Shown here piece after piece: positions 32,970 to 43,444 of a stretch of 48,407 nt of DNA; within the stretch, counting starts at the first letter, position 1; every line of letters begins with the position of its first letter. The translations under genes and the position numbers were made by a program. The notes below the pieces were generated by a model. It did no database searches and had not been told where the DNA came from. It saw only the letters and a program-made list of their open reading frames with translations. The stretch is from positions 1 to 48,407 of the forward strand of contig JAIETJ010000107.1 of the NCBI GenBank assembly GCA_019745275.1. Reading direction: 5' to 3'. The DNA is from Pseudomonadaceae bacterium. Lineage in GTDB: Bacteria > Pseudomonadota > Gammaproteobacteria > Pseudomonadales > Pseudomonadaceae.

Positions 32970-33992
32970 ATGCTCAAGACCATGCAAGCCGCTGTCGTGC
33001 ACGCTTACGGCCAGCCGTTACGGCTTGAAGAAGTCACAGTACCGCTGCCCGGCCCCGGGCAGATTCTGGTCAAGATCGAGGCCAGCGGCGTCTGCCACAC
33101 CGACCTGCATGCCGCCGACGGCGACTGGCCGGTAAAACCGCCGCTGCCGTTTATCCCCGGCCACGAAGGCGTCGGCTATGTGGCCGCCGTTGGCAGCGGG
33201 GTCACGCGGGTGAAGGAGGGCGACCGGGTTGGCGTGCCTTGGCTGTACAGCGCTTGTGGTTGCTGCGAGCACTGTTTAACCGGCTGGGAAACCCTGTGCG
33301 AGAGCCAGCAAAACACCGGTTACTCGGTTAACGGCGCTTACGCCGAATACGTGTTGGCCGACCCCAATTACGTGGGGATCTTGCCGAACAACATCGGCTT
33401 CGCCGAGATCGCGCCGATTCTCTGCGCCGGCGTCACCGTGTACAAAGGCTTGAAGGTCACCGGCGCGCGTCCCGGCCAGTGGGTGGCGATTAGCGGCATC
33501 GGTGGACTCGGCCATGTGGCGGTGCAATACGCTCGCGCCATGGGCCTGCATGTGGCCGCCATCGACGTGGACGACAGCAAGCTGGAGCTGGCCCGCACAC
33601 TGGGTGCCAGCCTGTGCATCAACGCGAAAACACAAAATCCTGTCGAGGTGATTCAACGAGAAATCGGCGGTGCGCACGGCGTACTGGTTACGGCGGTATC
33701 CAACAGCGCCTTCAGCCAAGCCATCGGCATGGCCCGCCGGCGCGGCACAGTGGCACTGGTCGGCCTGCCACCGGGTGACTTCCCGACGCCGATTTTCGAT
33801 GTGGTACTCAAAGCCATCAGCATCAGCGGCTCGATAGTTGGCACCCGCGCCGACCTGCAAGAGGCACTGGATTTCGCCGCCGAGGGGCTGGTCAAGGCCA
33901 GCGTGCACACCGGCAAGCTGGAAAACATCAATCAAATCCTCGACCAACTGCGCGGCGGGCAGATCGAGGGCCGAGTGGTGTTGCAAATGTGA
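32970..33992 (+). CDS. adhA: zinc-dependent alcohol dehydrogenase
   Basis: A 340-residue medium-chain dehydrogenase. The catalytic zinc site is GVCHTDLHA with GHEGVG; the structural zinc cysteines are in [15 protein letters not shown]; the NAD-binding loop is [13 protein letters not shown]. It closely follows the Pseudomonas AdhA I recall, which oxidises ethanol and other primary alcohols. The ATG at 32970 was picked because GGGAGAAC precedes it; a longer reading frame from 32406 runs over the divergent prohibitin gene and is spurious. It converges with the large GGDEF-EAL gene. Confidence 0.96.
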   Translation: MLKTMQAAVVHAYGQPLRLEEVTVPLPGPGQILVKIEASGVCHTDLHAADGDWPVKPPLPFIPGHEGVGYVAAVGSGVTRVKEGDRVGVPWLYSACGCCEHCLTGWETLCESQQNTGYSVNGAYAEYVLADPNYVGILPNNIGFAEIAPILCAGVTVYKGLKVTGARPGQWVAISGIGGLGHVAVQYARAMGLHVAAIDVDDSKLELARTLGASLCINAKTQNPVEVIQREIGGAHGVLVTAVSNSAFSQAIGMARRRGTVALVGLPPGDFPTPIFDVVLKAISISGSIVGTRADLQEALDFAAEGLVKASVHTGKLENINQILDQLRGGQIEGRVVLQM

Positions 33993-34042
33993 GCAGGCGC
34001 TGCGCCGAGCGACTTAACCGCGCTTGGCGAGCCCACGCACGC

Positions 34043-37018
34043 TTAGAGGCAAACGCTGCTATTGGACGCCAAAGGCGCACGACACCCGCGCTGCAGAAAC
34101 GCCTCGAAGTCCGCTAATGGCAGTGGTTTACTGAACAAGTAGCCCTGAAACAACGGGCAACCGGCCGCGACTAAAAAGGCCAGTTGCTCGCAGGTTTCCA
34201 CCCCTTCGGCGATCACTTGCAAGCCCAGACTCTGGCCCAAGACGATAATGGTTTTGGCGATCACCGCATCGTTGGCGTCCGCAAAAACATCGCGGACAAA
34301 CGAACGGTCTATTTTCAGCTGATCCAAGGGCAGGCGCTTTAGATAGGAGAGAGATGAATAACCGGTACCAAAATCGTCCATGGAAAAACCCACGCCCAGC
34401 GCCTTAAGTTCGAGCATTTTCGCAATCGACTCTTCGCAGTTATCCAATAGCAGGCTTTCGGTCAGCTCCAATTTGAGCCGTGCCGGATCGATGCCGGTGT
34501 GCTCGAGTTGAGCCTTAACCTCTTCGACAAAGGTCGGCAGGGCAAATTGCTTGGCGCTGACATTCACCGCCAAGCTCAGCCCTGCGGTTTCTACCTGCAG
34601 CGCCCAGCGCGCCAGTTGCGCGCAGGCCGTGCTCAACACCCAGTGGCCAATCGGCAAGATCAAACCCGACTCCTCCACCAATGCAATGAAATCATTCGGC
34701 GGAATCAGCCCTCGCTCTGGATGCAGCCAGCGGATCAACACCTCAGCGCCGACCACATGGCCACTTTGCTCACACTGCATTTGGTAGTGCAGCACAAACT
34801 GCTGCTCGGCAACCGCCTTTTGCAGCTCACCCTGCATGGCCGCGCGCTGATTGATGACCTCCTGCATGGCTGGGTCAAAGAAGCACAAAGCATTACGCCC
34901 AGCTTTCTTCGCCGCATACATGGCAATGTCCGCGGCTCGCAGCAACTCATCCACCGAGGTGTGCGCGCCACCGAACATGGCTACACCGATGCTGGCGGTA
35001 CTTTGGTATTCGCGGCCGTCGAGATTAAACAGTTGGCTGAGATCGCCGATCAATTTCTCGCCGATGTACTTGGTTTGCTCGCTAGCATCCACGACATCAA
35101 CACTCAGCCCCTCAAGCATCACCACAAACTCATCGCCGCCCAAGCGGGCCACGCTGTCATTGCCGCGCACGCAGGCCTGCAGACGCCGGGCCACCTGCTG
35201 TAGAAGCAAATCGCCCAAGGCATGCCCCCAACTGTCATTCAACTGCTTGAAATTATCTAAGTCGATAAACAGCAGTGCACCTCGATTACCGCTGCGCTGG
35301 CTGGACGCCAGTGCCTGACCGAGGCGGTCGAGCAGTAAGCGCCGGTTTGGTAAAGCGGTGAGGGCATCGTAAAAAGCCAGCTGGTGGATTTCATCCATCG
35401 CGAGCTTGCGTTGCGTGATATCGCTGAAGGTACCCACATAATGACTGACCTCACCGCTGCCGCTGCGTACCGCGCTGATGCTCAGGTATTCTGGATAAAT
35501 CTCGCCGTTCTTACGCCGATTCCAGACCTCCCCCTGCCACACACCGGAGCGATTGAGCTCACTCCAGAGCTGCAGGTAGAACTCCGGCGGATGTCGGCCG
35601 GAGCGCAATAACTGTGGGCTTCGCCCAAGCACTTCGGCGGCGGTATAGCCGGTGATGCGGGTAAACGCACTATTAACCCGTAAAATCTCCAGGGAATGAT
35701 TAGTCACCAGCATGCCCTCCTGAGATTCAAAGGCCACCGCGGCGATACGTAACTCTTGTTCGGCCAGTTTCTGCGCCGTGACATCCACCATCAGGCCACG
35801 CAGCCAGCGTGGCGCACCGTCCTGCGCAACCACCGTGACAATGTCGCGCAGCCACACCGTGCGGCCATCTTTGGCAATAAACCGGTACTCGAAATCGTGC
35901 GGCTCCAGTCGCCCGGTACAGGCGGCGCAATACTCGGGCGCCCAGCCTTGGTCATCCGGATGCACGTGCTCGACCCAAAAACCCGGACGCAGCCACTCCT
36001 GAGTGCCAAAGCCGAGTAAACGCTCGGCCTTCAGGCTGATAAAGGTGAATTGAAAGGTGTTTGCATCCGCCTCCCAAACAATCCCATCGGTCGTGTTGAC
36101 GATGTCGCGAAAGCGTTGCTCCGCCGCCACAGCTAACTGCTTGGTCTGCTGGTTTTCCCCATCAATACTGGCCAGTTGCAACTGAGCTTGCGCCAACCAG
36201 CCCATAACGCTTTGCTCGGGCGCTTGCGGCATGGCAGTGACGGCAGAAAAATCCCCTCTCCCCAGGCGCTCAATACGCTGATACACGGCGGTTAAGGAAC
36301 CACCCAAAATATTCTGCAAACTGCGCCGGGCCGCCAGCAGAGCCAGCAATATCAAGCCCGCCATTAGCACAACGGCTAAGCGCAAATAACGCGCCTGCTG
36401 CTCGGCCTGCTGCACAGCGGCCCACGTGCGCCGCTCGACCGTGCGCTGCACGCTAAAAATCGGCTGCATGATGTTAGTTTTGGCCTGCTGATAGGCCTGA
36501 CCAAACAACAGTTCTAAGGCTGCATCGCGCCCGGCTGGGCCAGCGGCGCGCAGATTCATCGCCTTAACCTCAATCACACTCAACGCATCTGAGGCCTGCT
36601 TGGCTTGTGCTAACAACTGCATCTCGGCGCTGGAGAAGCCAGCCCGGCGCATCAACTCCAGCAAAGGCAGGGCAGCGTCTAGACCATGATCCTGCGCAGG
36701 CGCCCCCCAATGCTGCTCTTGCGGCTCGCGAGCCCGTGGCCGTTGACCGTCACGGATCGCCAAAATGTTTTCAAACTGTTCGCGGTACAGCGGCGTGCCG
36801 GTCACCACGAATGTGCGAGCACTAATGGTCAAGGCATCGGAGGAATCACGCAGTTCGTCGGTTAACCGCAACGACGACAGCCGCAACTCATTGGCGTTTT
36901 TGACCCGCAACTCGGCGCGACCGTAAAAGCCAAAGGTCACAATAAAAAGGACAAAAATCGCCACCGTTAACCACAGGTAACGCGAGAACCATAACAGGCT
37001 GCTTTTCGGTGGAGTCAT
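34043..37018 (-). CDS. membrane-bound PAS-PAS-GGDEF-EAL protein
   Basis: A 991-residue inner-membrane protein. A periplasmic sensor part lies between two membrane helices (about 13-31 and 208-226). Two PAS domains with PAC tails follow (about 295-415 and 425-545). GGDEF is intact at 627-631 with an I-site RGND just before it. The EAL domain begins with EVL at 759-761 in place of EAL, has DDFGTG at 881-886 and ends FQGYLFSKPLP. The metal and catalytic residues visible look intact, so both cyclic di-GMP synthesis and breakdown are possible; the net activity cannot be told by eye. It converges with adhA. The ATG at 37018 is preceded by a weak ribosome site. Confidence 0.93.
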   Translation of the reverse strand: MTPPKSSLLWFSRYLWLTVAIFVLFIVTFGFYGRAELRVKNANELRLSSLRLTDELRDSSDALTISARTFVVTGTPLYREQFENILAIRDGQRPRAREPQEQHWGAPAQDHGLDAALPLLELMRRAGFSSAEMQLLAQAKQASDALSVIEVKAMNLRAAGPAGRDAALELLFGQAYQQAKTNIMQPIFSVQRTVERRTWAAVQQAEQQARYLRLAVVLMAGLILLALLAARRSLQNILGGSLTAVYQRIERLGRGDFSAVTAMPQAPEQSVMGWLAQAQLQLASIDGENQQTKQLAVAAEQRFRDIVNTTDGIVWEADANTFQFTFISLKAERLLGFGTQEWLRPGFWVEHVHPDDQGWAPEYCAACTGRLEPHDFEYRFIAKDGRTVWLRDIVTVVAQDGAPRWLRGLMVDVTAQKLAEQELRIAAVAFESQEGMLVTNHSLEILRVNSAFTRITGYTAAEVLGRSPQLLRSGRHPPEFYLQLWSELNRSGVWQGEVWNRRKNGEIYPEYLSISAVRSGSGEVSHYVGTFSDITQRKLAMDEIHQLAFYDALTALPNRRLLLDRLGQALASSQRSGNRGALLFIDLDNFKQLNDSWGHALGDLLLQQVARRLQACVRGNDSVARLGGDEFVVMLEGLSVDVVDASEQTKYIGEKLIGDLSQLFNLDGREYQSTASIGVAMFGGAHTSVDELLRAADIAMYAAKKAGRNALCFFDPAMQEVINQRAAMQGELQKAVAEQQFVLHYQMQCEQSGHVVGAEVLIRWLHPERGLIPPNDFIALVEESGLILPIGHWVLSTACAQLARWALQVETAGLSLAVNVSAKQFALPTFVEEVKAQLEHTGIDPARLKLELTESLLLDNCEESIAKMLELKALGVGFSMDDFGTGYSSLSYLKRLPLDQLKIDRSFVRDVFADANDAVIAKTIIVLGQSLGLQVIAEGVETCEQLAFLVAAGCPLFQGYLFSKPLPLADFEAFLQRGCRAPLASNSSVCL

Positions 37019-37156
37019 AGCAATAAAGCCTTATTGGCGGGCATTCAAGGTTAGGGTGGCCGTGCACAGCGGTCATCCGAAGCGGCGCTCTAGGTCAGTT
37101 AACAGCGTAGCTAATTGCCCGAAAATAACCGGCTTTCTGCGGGCAAAATCAACCGC

Positions 37157-38062
37157 TCAAACCAGCCCCGCCGGCGCCTCCAGCTTGCGCCACAGCAGGC
37201 GGATCGCCGCCTTACGCTGCAGGGCGCAGCGGTATAAGCGAATCTCCAGTGGTGTTTGCCAATGCTCGCCGCCGCACACCAGTAGCTCGCCGCGCGCCAG
37301 CTCGGCCGTTACCGACAGGCGTGGCACCCACGCCACGCCTAAGCCTTGCAGGGCCATGCTCTTGAGGCTATCGGCCATCGCCGTTTCGTATACGGTGGTC
37401 GAACGCAGCGCCCGTTGGCGCAGCAAGATATTCACCGAGCGACCGAGAAACGCCCCGGCGCTGTAGGCCAGCAAGGGCACGCTCTGGCCACCATCCAGAT
37501 CGAACAACGGCTGGCCGTGGGCATCTACTGCGCAGACTGGCAGCATCGCGGTGCTGCCTAAATGCAACGACGGAAAGGTCTCCGGGGCCAATTGCAGGGC
37601 GGCATCCGGGTCGTAATAGGCGAGGATCAAATCGCAGGCACCTTCACGCAGCGCGTGCACCGCTTCGCCAACGTTGGTCGCGACCAAGCGGGTATTCAGG
37701 GCTAAACCGTCGCGGCGCAGGCTGGCAATCCATTCGGCAAAAAAACCCATGCTCAACGAGTGGGCGGCGGCGATCTGCAACACCTCGCCTTGCTGGCCCT
37801 CGATATTGTGCAAGTGGCGCACCACCTCGCTGAGTTGCTCGGTGAGGTTGCGCGCGGTGACCAGAAACAACTGGCCGGCCTCGGTCAACTCAATCGGCGT
37901 GCGTGTCCGATTCACCAAGGTCAGGCCCAGCGCCGCCTCCAAACTGCGAATCCGTCGGCTAAAGGCCGGCTGGGTGACGAAGCGCTTTTCCGCCGCCCGC
38001 GAAAAACTCCGCACGGCGGCCAGCGCCACGAAGTCATCCAGCCATTTGGTTTCTAGATTCAT
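37157..38062 (-). CDS. LysR regulator of the HypT (YjiE) type
   Basis: A 301-residue LysR protein. The start MNLETKWLDDFVALAAVRSFSRAA, the recognition region VTQPAFSRRIRSLEAALG, and IAAAHSLSMGF closely resemble E. coli HypT, the hypochlorite-responsive regulator (IETKWLYDF, VSQPAFSRRIRALE, IAAAHSLSLG). The C-terminal GLGVAWVPRLSV also matches. HypT is activated by methionine oxidation; whether the corresponding methionines are present was not checked. The ATG at 38062 follows GGGAGCCTGGA. It is divergent from aspA with 262 bases between, which contains a LysR-type palindrome. A longer frame to 38140 is rejected. Confidence 0.88.
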   Translation of the reverse strand: MNLETKWLDDFVALAAVRSFSRAAEKRFVTQPAFSRRIRSLEAALGLTLVNRTRTPIELTEAGQLFLVTARNLTEQLSEVVRHLHNIEGQQGEVLQIAAAHSLSMGFFAEWIASLRRDGLALNTRLVATNVGEAVHALREGACDLILAYYDPDAALQLAPETFPSLHLGSTAMLPVCAVDAHGQPLFDLDGGQSVPLLAYSAGAFLGRSVNILLRQRALRSTTVYETAMADSLKSMALQGLGVAWVPRLSVTAELARGELLVCGGEHWQTPLEIRLYRCALQRKAAIRLLWRKLEAPAGLV

Positions 38063-38212
38063 TCCAGGCTCCCGATGATGTGCACAATGCGGTGGGTTAC
38101 GCCGCGGCTCAAGTGGCGTGATATTTGGCAATAGCGGCAAGCGGCTAACCCTACGCCTGCTAACTGTTTGATATTCCGCACGACGCGCTCTCGATACGAG
38201 TCACAGCCGCAT

Positions 38213-38229
38213 TATGCCGATTACGCATA
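38213..38229. promoter_or_regulatory. candidate LysR operator between lysR and aspA
   Basis: TATGC-N7-GCATA is a perfect 17-bp palindrome containing the T-N11-A core that LysR proteins bind. It lies in the divergent intergenic region, 96 bases before the aspA start. Confidence 0.55.
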
Positions 38230-38324
38230 CCACAGCAACTAACGGCATTAGCCGAAAATGAGGCTTTAACCCTATTCTATTGGCATCGCGGCATTTGCCG
38301 TACTACCAACGAGTTACCTTGATC

Positions 38325-39749
<1,425 letters not shown>

Positions 39750-39768
39750 TCGCCCCTGACTCACCAGC

Positions 39769-39820
39769 AAGAGCGCAAGCTCTTGATCCCTTTAAGGATG
39801 GCCTCGGCCATCCTTTTTTT
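39769..39820 (+). terminator. tandem hairpins with terminator after aspA
   Basis: A first hairpin, AAGAGC-GCAA-GCTCTT (39769-39784), has a GNRA-type loop. The second, AAGGATGGCC with GGCCATCCTT (39794-39815), ends in seven T (to 39820) and is a clear intrinsic terminator. Confidence 0.88.
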
Positions 39821-40026
39821 ATCCCGCCAATTGGCATTCGCCAGAGGCCTCTGCGCGCGGCGAAAACCCAGCAACCACGCCCCACAGCCGATCCGGTATA
39901 GTGCCGCCCGCTCGGTGTACCCTAACACCCGCAACTCAAACCCGATCAGGGTGCGAATGTGCATATCGACAGGGATGATGCGCGATCACGACCTGACCGT
40001 CGCCCGTAATTACAAGGAACGATTTT

Positions 40027-40410
40027 ATGACATTGAAACACCTCGCCGCCGCACTGGCCTTGGCCGTAGCCGCTACCGGCTGCTCCACCAGCACCTATTT
40101 CAAACTGCCGGAAAACAGCAAGGTGTCGGTTTACAAACGCACTGAACAGTTCAGCAGTGGCTCGGTAAAAACCACGCCGTTCTTCTGGACCTCTGCTGGC
40201 GGTATTCCCTACAAGCTCAGCGCTGCCGACGGCAGCGTGCTACAGGAAGGCAAGTTGCGCGCTAAGTTTCGGGTGGTGTCGATTTTCTGGCCGCCGTTCA
40301 GCCTGATCTACTGGCCAATGGGCTTTCGCCAAGCCTGTTACGACCTAACCGGCCCACAGCCACAAGACTGCACGGCAAACTTAGTGCAACTGCGCAAAGA
40401 CCAGCCGTAA
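40027..40410 (+). CDS. small lipoprotein
   Basis: A 127-residue protein with lipobox AATGC at about residue 19 (ALAVAATGCSTSTYFKLP). The mature part has KVSVYKRTEQFSSG, then KTTPFFWTSAGGIPYKL, and a hydrophobic IFWPPFSLIYWPMGFRQACYDL. There are two more cysteines (QACYD and QDCTAN). I do not recognise a named family, though a lipoprotein is certain from the signal. ACAAGGAACG precedes the ATG. It has its own terminator-free gap before the next gene. Confidence 0.82.
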   Translation: MTLKHLAAALALAVAATGCSTSTYFKLPENSKVSVYKRTEQFSSGSVKTTPFFWTSAGGIPYKLSAADGSVLQEGKLRAKFRVVSIFWPPFSLIYWPMGFRQACYDLTGPQPQDCTANLVQLRKDQP

Positions 40411-40732
40411 GCCTCGCCATCACGTGCTCAGGTGCCGGGACACGCCCGCCGCACCTGAGCATCGCGCATCACCCCATGCGCAGCTCTCGATTCACGCCTG
40501 TCACTCGCGACTAAACAGCTCTCTTTAACCCAAAGAGCCATCGATCTGTTACCCCGCGCTCCCCAGTAGCGCCGCAGGGTTGCACTCAGCACCCACCAAT
40601 AAGCAGATATAAATCCGTAAATAACTCACAGAATAGCTTTTCTCGTTATTTTTATTTGGATGCGTGGATTGATTGCCGGGATTTATCGGCTAAGTTATCA
40701 GGAGCCACATCCACCCATCTTTTGGAACAATA
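40411..40732. other. 322-base intergenic region before a polyamine-type SBP gene
   Basis: No gene is convincing here. TGCTCAGGTGC (40425-40435) pairs perfectly with GCACCTGAGCA (40451-40461) around a 15-base loop, just past the lipoprotein gene; it has no T run, so it is a weak terminator candidate at best. The second half is AT-rich (about 40600-40670) and probably holds the promoter of the SBP gene. I could not assign boxes. Confidence 0.5.
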
Positions 40733-41833
40733 ATGAAAAAAATCCAATCGCTACTCACTACCGCACTCTGCAGTGCCGCCATTCTCAGCCCGGCGGTACA
40801 GGCCAAAGAGCAGAGCCTCAAGGTGTTTAACTGGTTTGACTACATCACTCCGCAAACCCTGACTAACTTCAAGAAAGACACGCAAATCAAGCTGACCTAC
40901 GACATCTACGACAGCAACGAGGTGCTCGAAGCCAAACTGCTGACCGGCCACTCAGGCTATGACTTGGTGGTGCCGTCTAACGTGTTTCTGGCCAAGCAAG
41001 TTGAGGCGGGGGTATTCCAAAAGCTCGACCGCTCACTGCTGCCAAACTGGCAGCACCTCGATCCGAGTCTGATGAAGTTGATCGAAGCCAATGACCCCGG
41101 CAACCAGTACGCCGTGCCCTATATGTATGGCACGGTGCTGCTGGGTTTCAACCCGGACAAGATCAAAGCGGCGCTGGGCGAGAACGCTCCGCTGAACAGC
41201 TGGGACCTGATTTTCAAAGAAGAGAACATCAGCAAATTAAAAGCCTGTGGCGTGGCCATGCTCGACTCGCCCTCGGAAATCCTACCAATCGCCTTGCACT
41301 ACCTAGGCCTGCCACCGAACAGCAAAGACCCCGCCGATTACGCCAAAGCCGAAGCACTGATGTTGAAGATTCGTCCTTACGTCAGCTACTTCCACTCCTC
41401 CAAATACCAAGCCGACATCGCCAACGGCGATATCTGCCTGGCCATCGGCTACTCGGGCAGCTTCTCGCAGGCGGCCAATAACGCCAAGCAAGCCAACAAC
41501 GGCGTGGTGGTGGATATGCGCCTGCCGAAAGAAGGTGCGCCCATCTGGTTCGACATGATGGCGATCCCTAAGGACGCGAAAAACATCGCCGAAGCCCACA
41601 CCTTCATCAACTACCTGCTGCAGCCGCAAGTCATCGCCCCAATCAGCGACTTTGTCGGCTATCCAAACCCCAACAAAGACGCCACCGAGTTGGTTGCACC
41701 GGCCATTCGTAACAACCCTAACCTGTACCCAACCGCAGCGGCCATGCAAACGCTGTACACCCTAGAGCCGCTGCCACACCCCGCCGAACGGGCACGTACG
41801 CGCGCGTGGACCAAAATCAAAAGCGGTCAGTAA
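40733..41833 (+). CDS. polyamine-type ABC substrate-binding protein (copy 1)
   Basis: A 366-residue periplasmic protein of the PotF/SpuD/SpuE family with a signal peptide (to about residue 24, VQAKE). The family segments KVFNWFDYITP, YDSNEVLEAKLL, NQYAVPYMYGTVLLGFN and NGDICLAIGYSG are clear. Compared with E. coli PotF as I remember it, the ligand stretch IGWAGD is IGYSGS here (Tyr240, Ser243), so the aspartate that holds the amine in PotF is missing, whereas the FD pair near the C-terminal lobe (WFDMMAIP) is kept. It lacks transporter genes in the window. A paralogue starts at 47489. It converges with the MocR gene. Confidence 0.93.
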   Translation: MKKIQSLLTTALCSAAILSPAVQAKEQSLKVFNWFDYITPQTLTNFKKDTQIKLTYDIYDSNEVLEAKLLTGHSGYDLVVPSNVFLAKQVEAGVFQKLDRSLLPNWQHLDPSLMKLIEANDPGNQYAVPYMYGTVLLGFNPDKIKAALGENAPLNSWDLIFKEENISKLKACGVAMLDSPSEILPIALHYLGLPPNSKDPADYAKAEALMLKIRPYVSYFHSSKYQADIANGDICLAIGYSGSFSQAANNAKQANNGVVVDMRLPKEGAPIWFDMMAIPKDAKNIAEAHTFINYLLQPQVIAPISDFVGYPNPNKDATELVAPAIRNNPNLYPTAAAMQTLYTLEPLPHPAERARTRAWTKIKSGQ

Positions 41834-41839
41834 ATACGG

Positions 41840-41864
41840 GCTGGCGAGCCTTAGGTTCGCCAGC
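41840..41864. terminator. hairpin between converging SBP and MocR genes
   Basis: GCTGGCGAGCC pairs with GGTTCGCCAGC around a 3-base loop (one G-T pair). There is no T run, but it sits exactly between two converging stops and may act on both strands. Confidence 0.5.
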
Positions 41865-41875
41865 TAGCACCACCT

Positions 41876-43339
41876 TCACAGCCAAACCCCGCGCAACAGA
41901 CGCAACGCCTCGGCGATTTGCGCCTCGGGCACGGCGGCAAACCCCAGTACCAGCCCGGCGCGCTGATCCGCAGGCGTAGCGCTGTCGTCTAGCCAATAGC
42001 CACTCAAGGGCGTGACCTCGACGCCGACCGAGGCGGCCGCCGCCACCAGTTCAGCCTCACGCTGCACACTCTCGACCCGCACACACAGATGCAATCCCGC
42101 ATCGACGCTGGGCAGCGCGCCACAACCGGGAATATTCGTCGGCCAATCACGCAACAACGCATCGCGGCGGCTGCGGGCGGCGAGCCGCATACGGCGGATA
42201 TGCCGCTGAAAATGTCCGGCGGCAATAAACTCGGCCATCACCACTTGGGTGCCAATCTCCGAGTTGCGCATGTCCAGCGCCCGACGTTGAGCAAACACCG
42301 CAGCCAATCCCGGCGGTAGCACCAGATAACCCAAGCGCAGGGCCGGAAAGGTGATTTTGCAGAAGGTGCCGACATACAGCACCCGGCCCTGCCGATCCAG
42401 CGCCGCCAAGGGTGCCAGCGGCGTGCCGTGATAACGGTATTCACCGTCGTAATCGTCCTCAATGATCCAGCCATCAGTGCGCTCGGCCCACTCCAATAGC
42501 TCCAGCCGTCTCGGCAGCGACAGGGTCACGCCGCTCGGGTACTGATGCGAGGGCGTGACGTACACCAGCCGGCAATCTTGCAGCCGGGCCAAGGCTTGGG
42601 TGTCCAGCCCGTCGCTGTCTACCGGCACCCCGCACAACTGCGCACCCGCCGCCGCGAAGGCATGCCCGGCGGCGCGATAACCGGGATTTTCGATCGCCAC
42701 CCGAGCGCCAACATCCACCAGCAATTGCGCGCACAAACTGATCGCCTGCTGCGCGCCACAGGTGATCACGATCTGCGCGGGATCGCAGTGCAGGCCTCGG
42801 CTGTTGCGCAAATAGGCCGCGACTAATTCGCGCAACTGCGCATCCCCGGCCGGGTCGCCATACCCCAAGCGGGCCGGCGTGGGCTTGCGCCAGAAGCGCG
42901 CTTGCAAGCGCGACCAGGTGGCGAAGGGGAACAAATCTACCGCCGGCACCCCAACCCGAAACGCCCGTGGCGCGCCACTCGGCGGTACTCGCAGGTGTTG
43001 CGCCTGGACCCGCTGCAAGGCCGCGCTTAGCAGCGGGCCCGCCGTCACCTTAGGTGCAGGCGGTGCATGCAGCGCCAGCGGCGCGACATAGCTGCCGTCG
43101 CCGACCCGCGTGCGCACATAGCCCTCGGCATACAGTTGATCAAACGCCCGGCCGACGGTATTGCGCGAAATGCCCAGCAACTCGGCCAACTCGCGGCTGG
43201 CCGGCAAGCGCGTGTCGCCGGGCAAACGGCCATCCAGAATGCGCTCACGCAGCGCCTGATACAGCTGGCTGGCCAAGCCGCGACTGCGGTCGAGTTGGAT
43301 GCCGGAGCAATCGAAGGGCAATGGAACTGACTTGAGCAT
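41876..43339 (-). CDS. MocR/PdxR-type regulator (GntR plus aminotransferase domain)
   Basis: A 487-residue regulator. Residues about 18-85 are a GntR winged helix (QLYQALRERILDGRLPGDTRLPASREL, then GISRNTVGRAFDQLYAEGYV). Residues about 110-485 are a fold-type I aminotransferase domain with the PLP lysine in TFCKITFPALRLGYLV and EDDYDGEYRY before it. Such proteins sense PLP and an amine or amino acid. It is divergent from a PaiB-like gene with 105 bases between, containing direct repeats typical of MocR operators. The genes beyond it are polyamine related, which hints at an amine ligand, though this is inference. Confidence 0.94.
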   Translation of the reverse strand: MLKSVPLPFDCSGIQLDRSRGLASQLYQALRERILDGRLPGDTRLPASRELAELLGISRNTVGRAFDQLYAEGYVRTRVGDGSYVAPLALHAPPAPKVTAGPLLSAALQRVQAQHLRVPPSGAPRAFRVGVPAVDLFPFATWSRLQARFWRKPTPARLGYGDPAGDAQLRELVAAYLRNSRGLHCDPAQIVITCGAQQAISLCAQLLVDVGARVAIENPGYRAAGHAFAAAGAQLCGVPVDSDGLDTQALARLQDCRLVYVTPSHQYPSGVTLSLPRRLELLEWAERTDGWIIEDDYDGEYRYHGTPLAPLAALDRQGRVLYVGTFCKITFPALRLGYLVLPPGLAAVFAQRRALDMRNSEIGTQVVMAEFIAAGHFQRHIRRMRLAARSRRDALLRDWPTNIPGCGALPSVDAGLHLCVRVESVQREAELVAAAASVGVEVTPLSGYWLDDSATPADQRAGLVLGFAAVPEAQIAEALRLLRGVWL

Positions 43340-43348
43340 GGCAACTAT

Positions 43349-43385
43349 CCGGCTAAATTGGCCCTATCAAACTGGCTAAAAATGG
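43349..43385. promoter_or_regulatory. direct repeats, candidate MocR operator
   Basis: CCGGCTAAATTGG (43349-43361) and CTGGCTAAAAATGG (43372-43385) are direct repeats about 23 bases apart, two helical turns. MocR regulators such as GabR and PdxR bind such repeats in divergent promoters. The repeats start 10 bases upstream of the regulator's own start codon. Confidence 0.55.
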
Positions 43386-43444
43386 ATCTTATAACAGACC
43401 AATAATCTGCCTAGCATAGGCTCATCTGCTCGCGAGGATTCGCC

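Noticed and set aside
39761..39964. A 67-codon minus-strand frame after aspA
   Set aside because: It covers the aspA terminator hairpins and lacks a convincing ribosome site or similarity.
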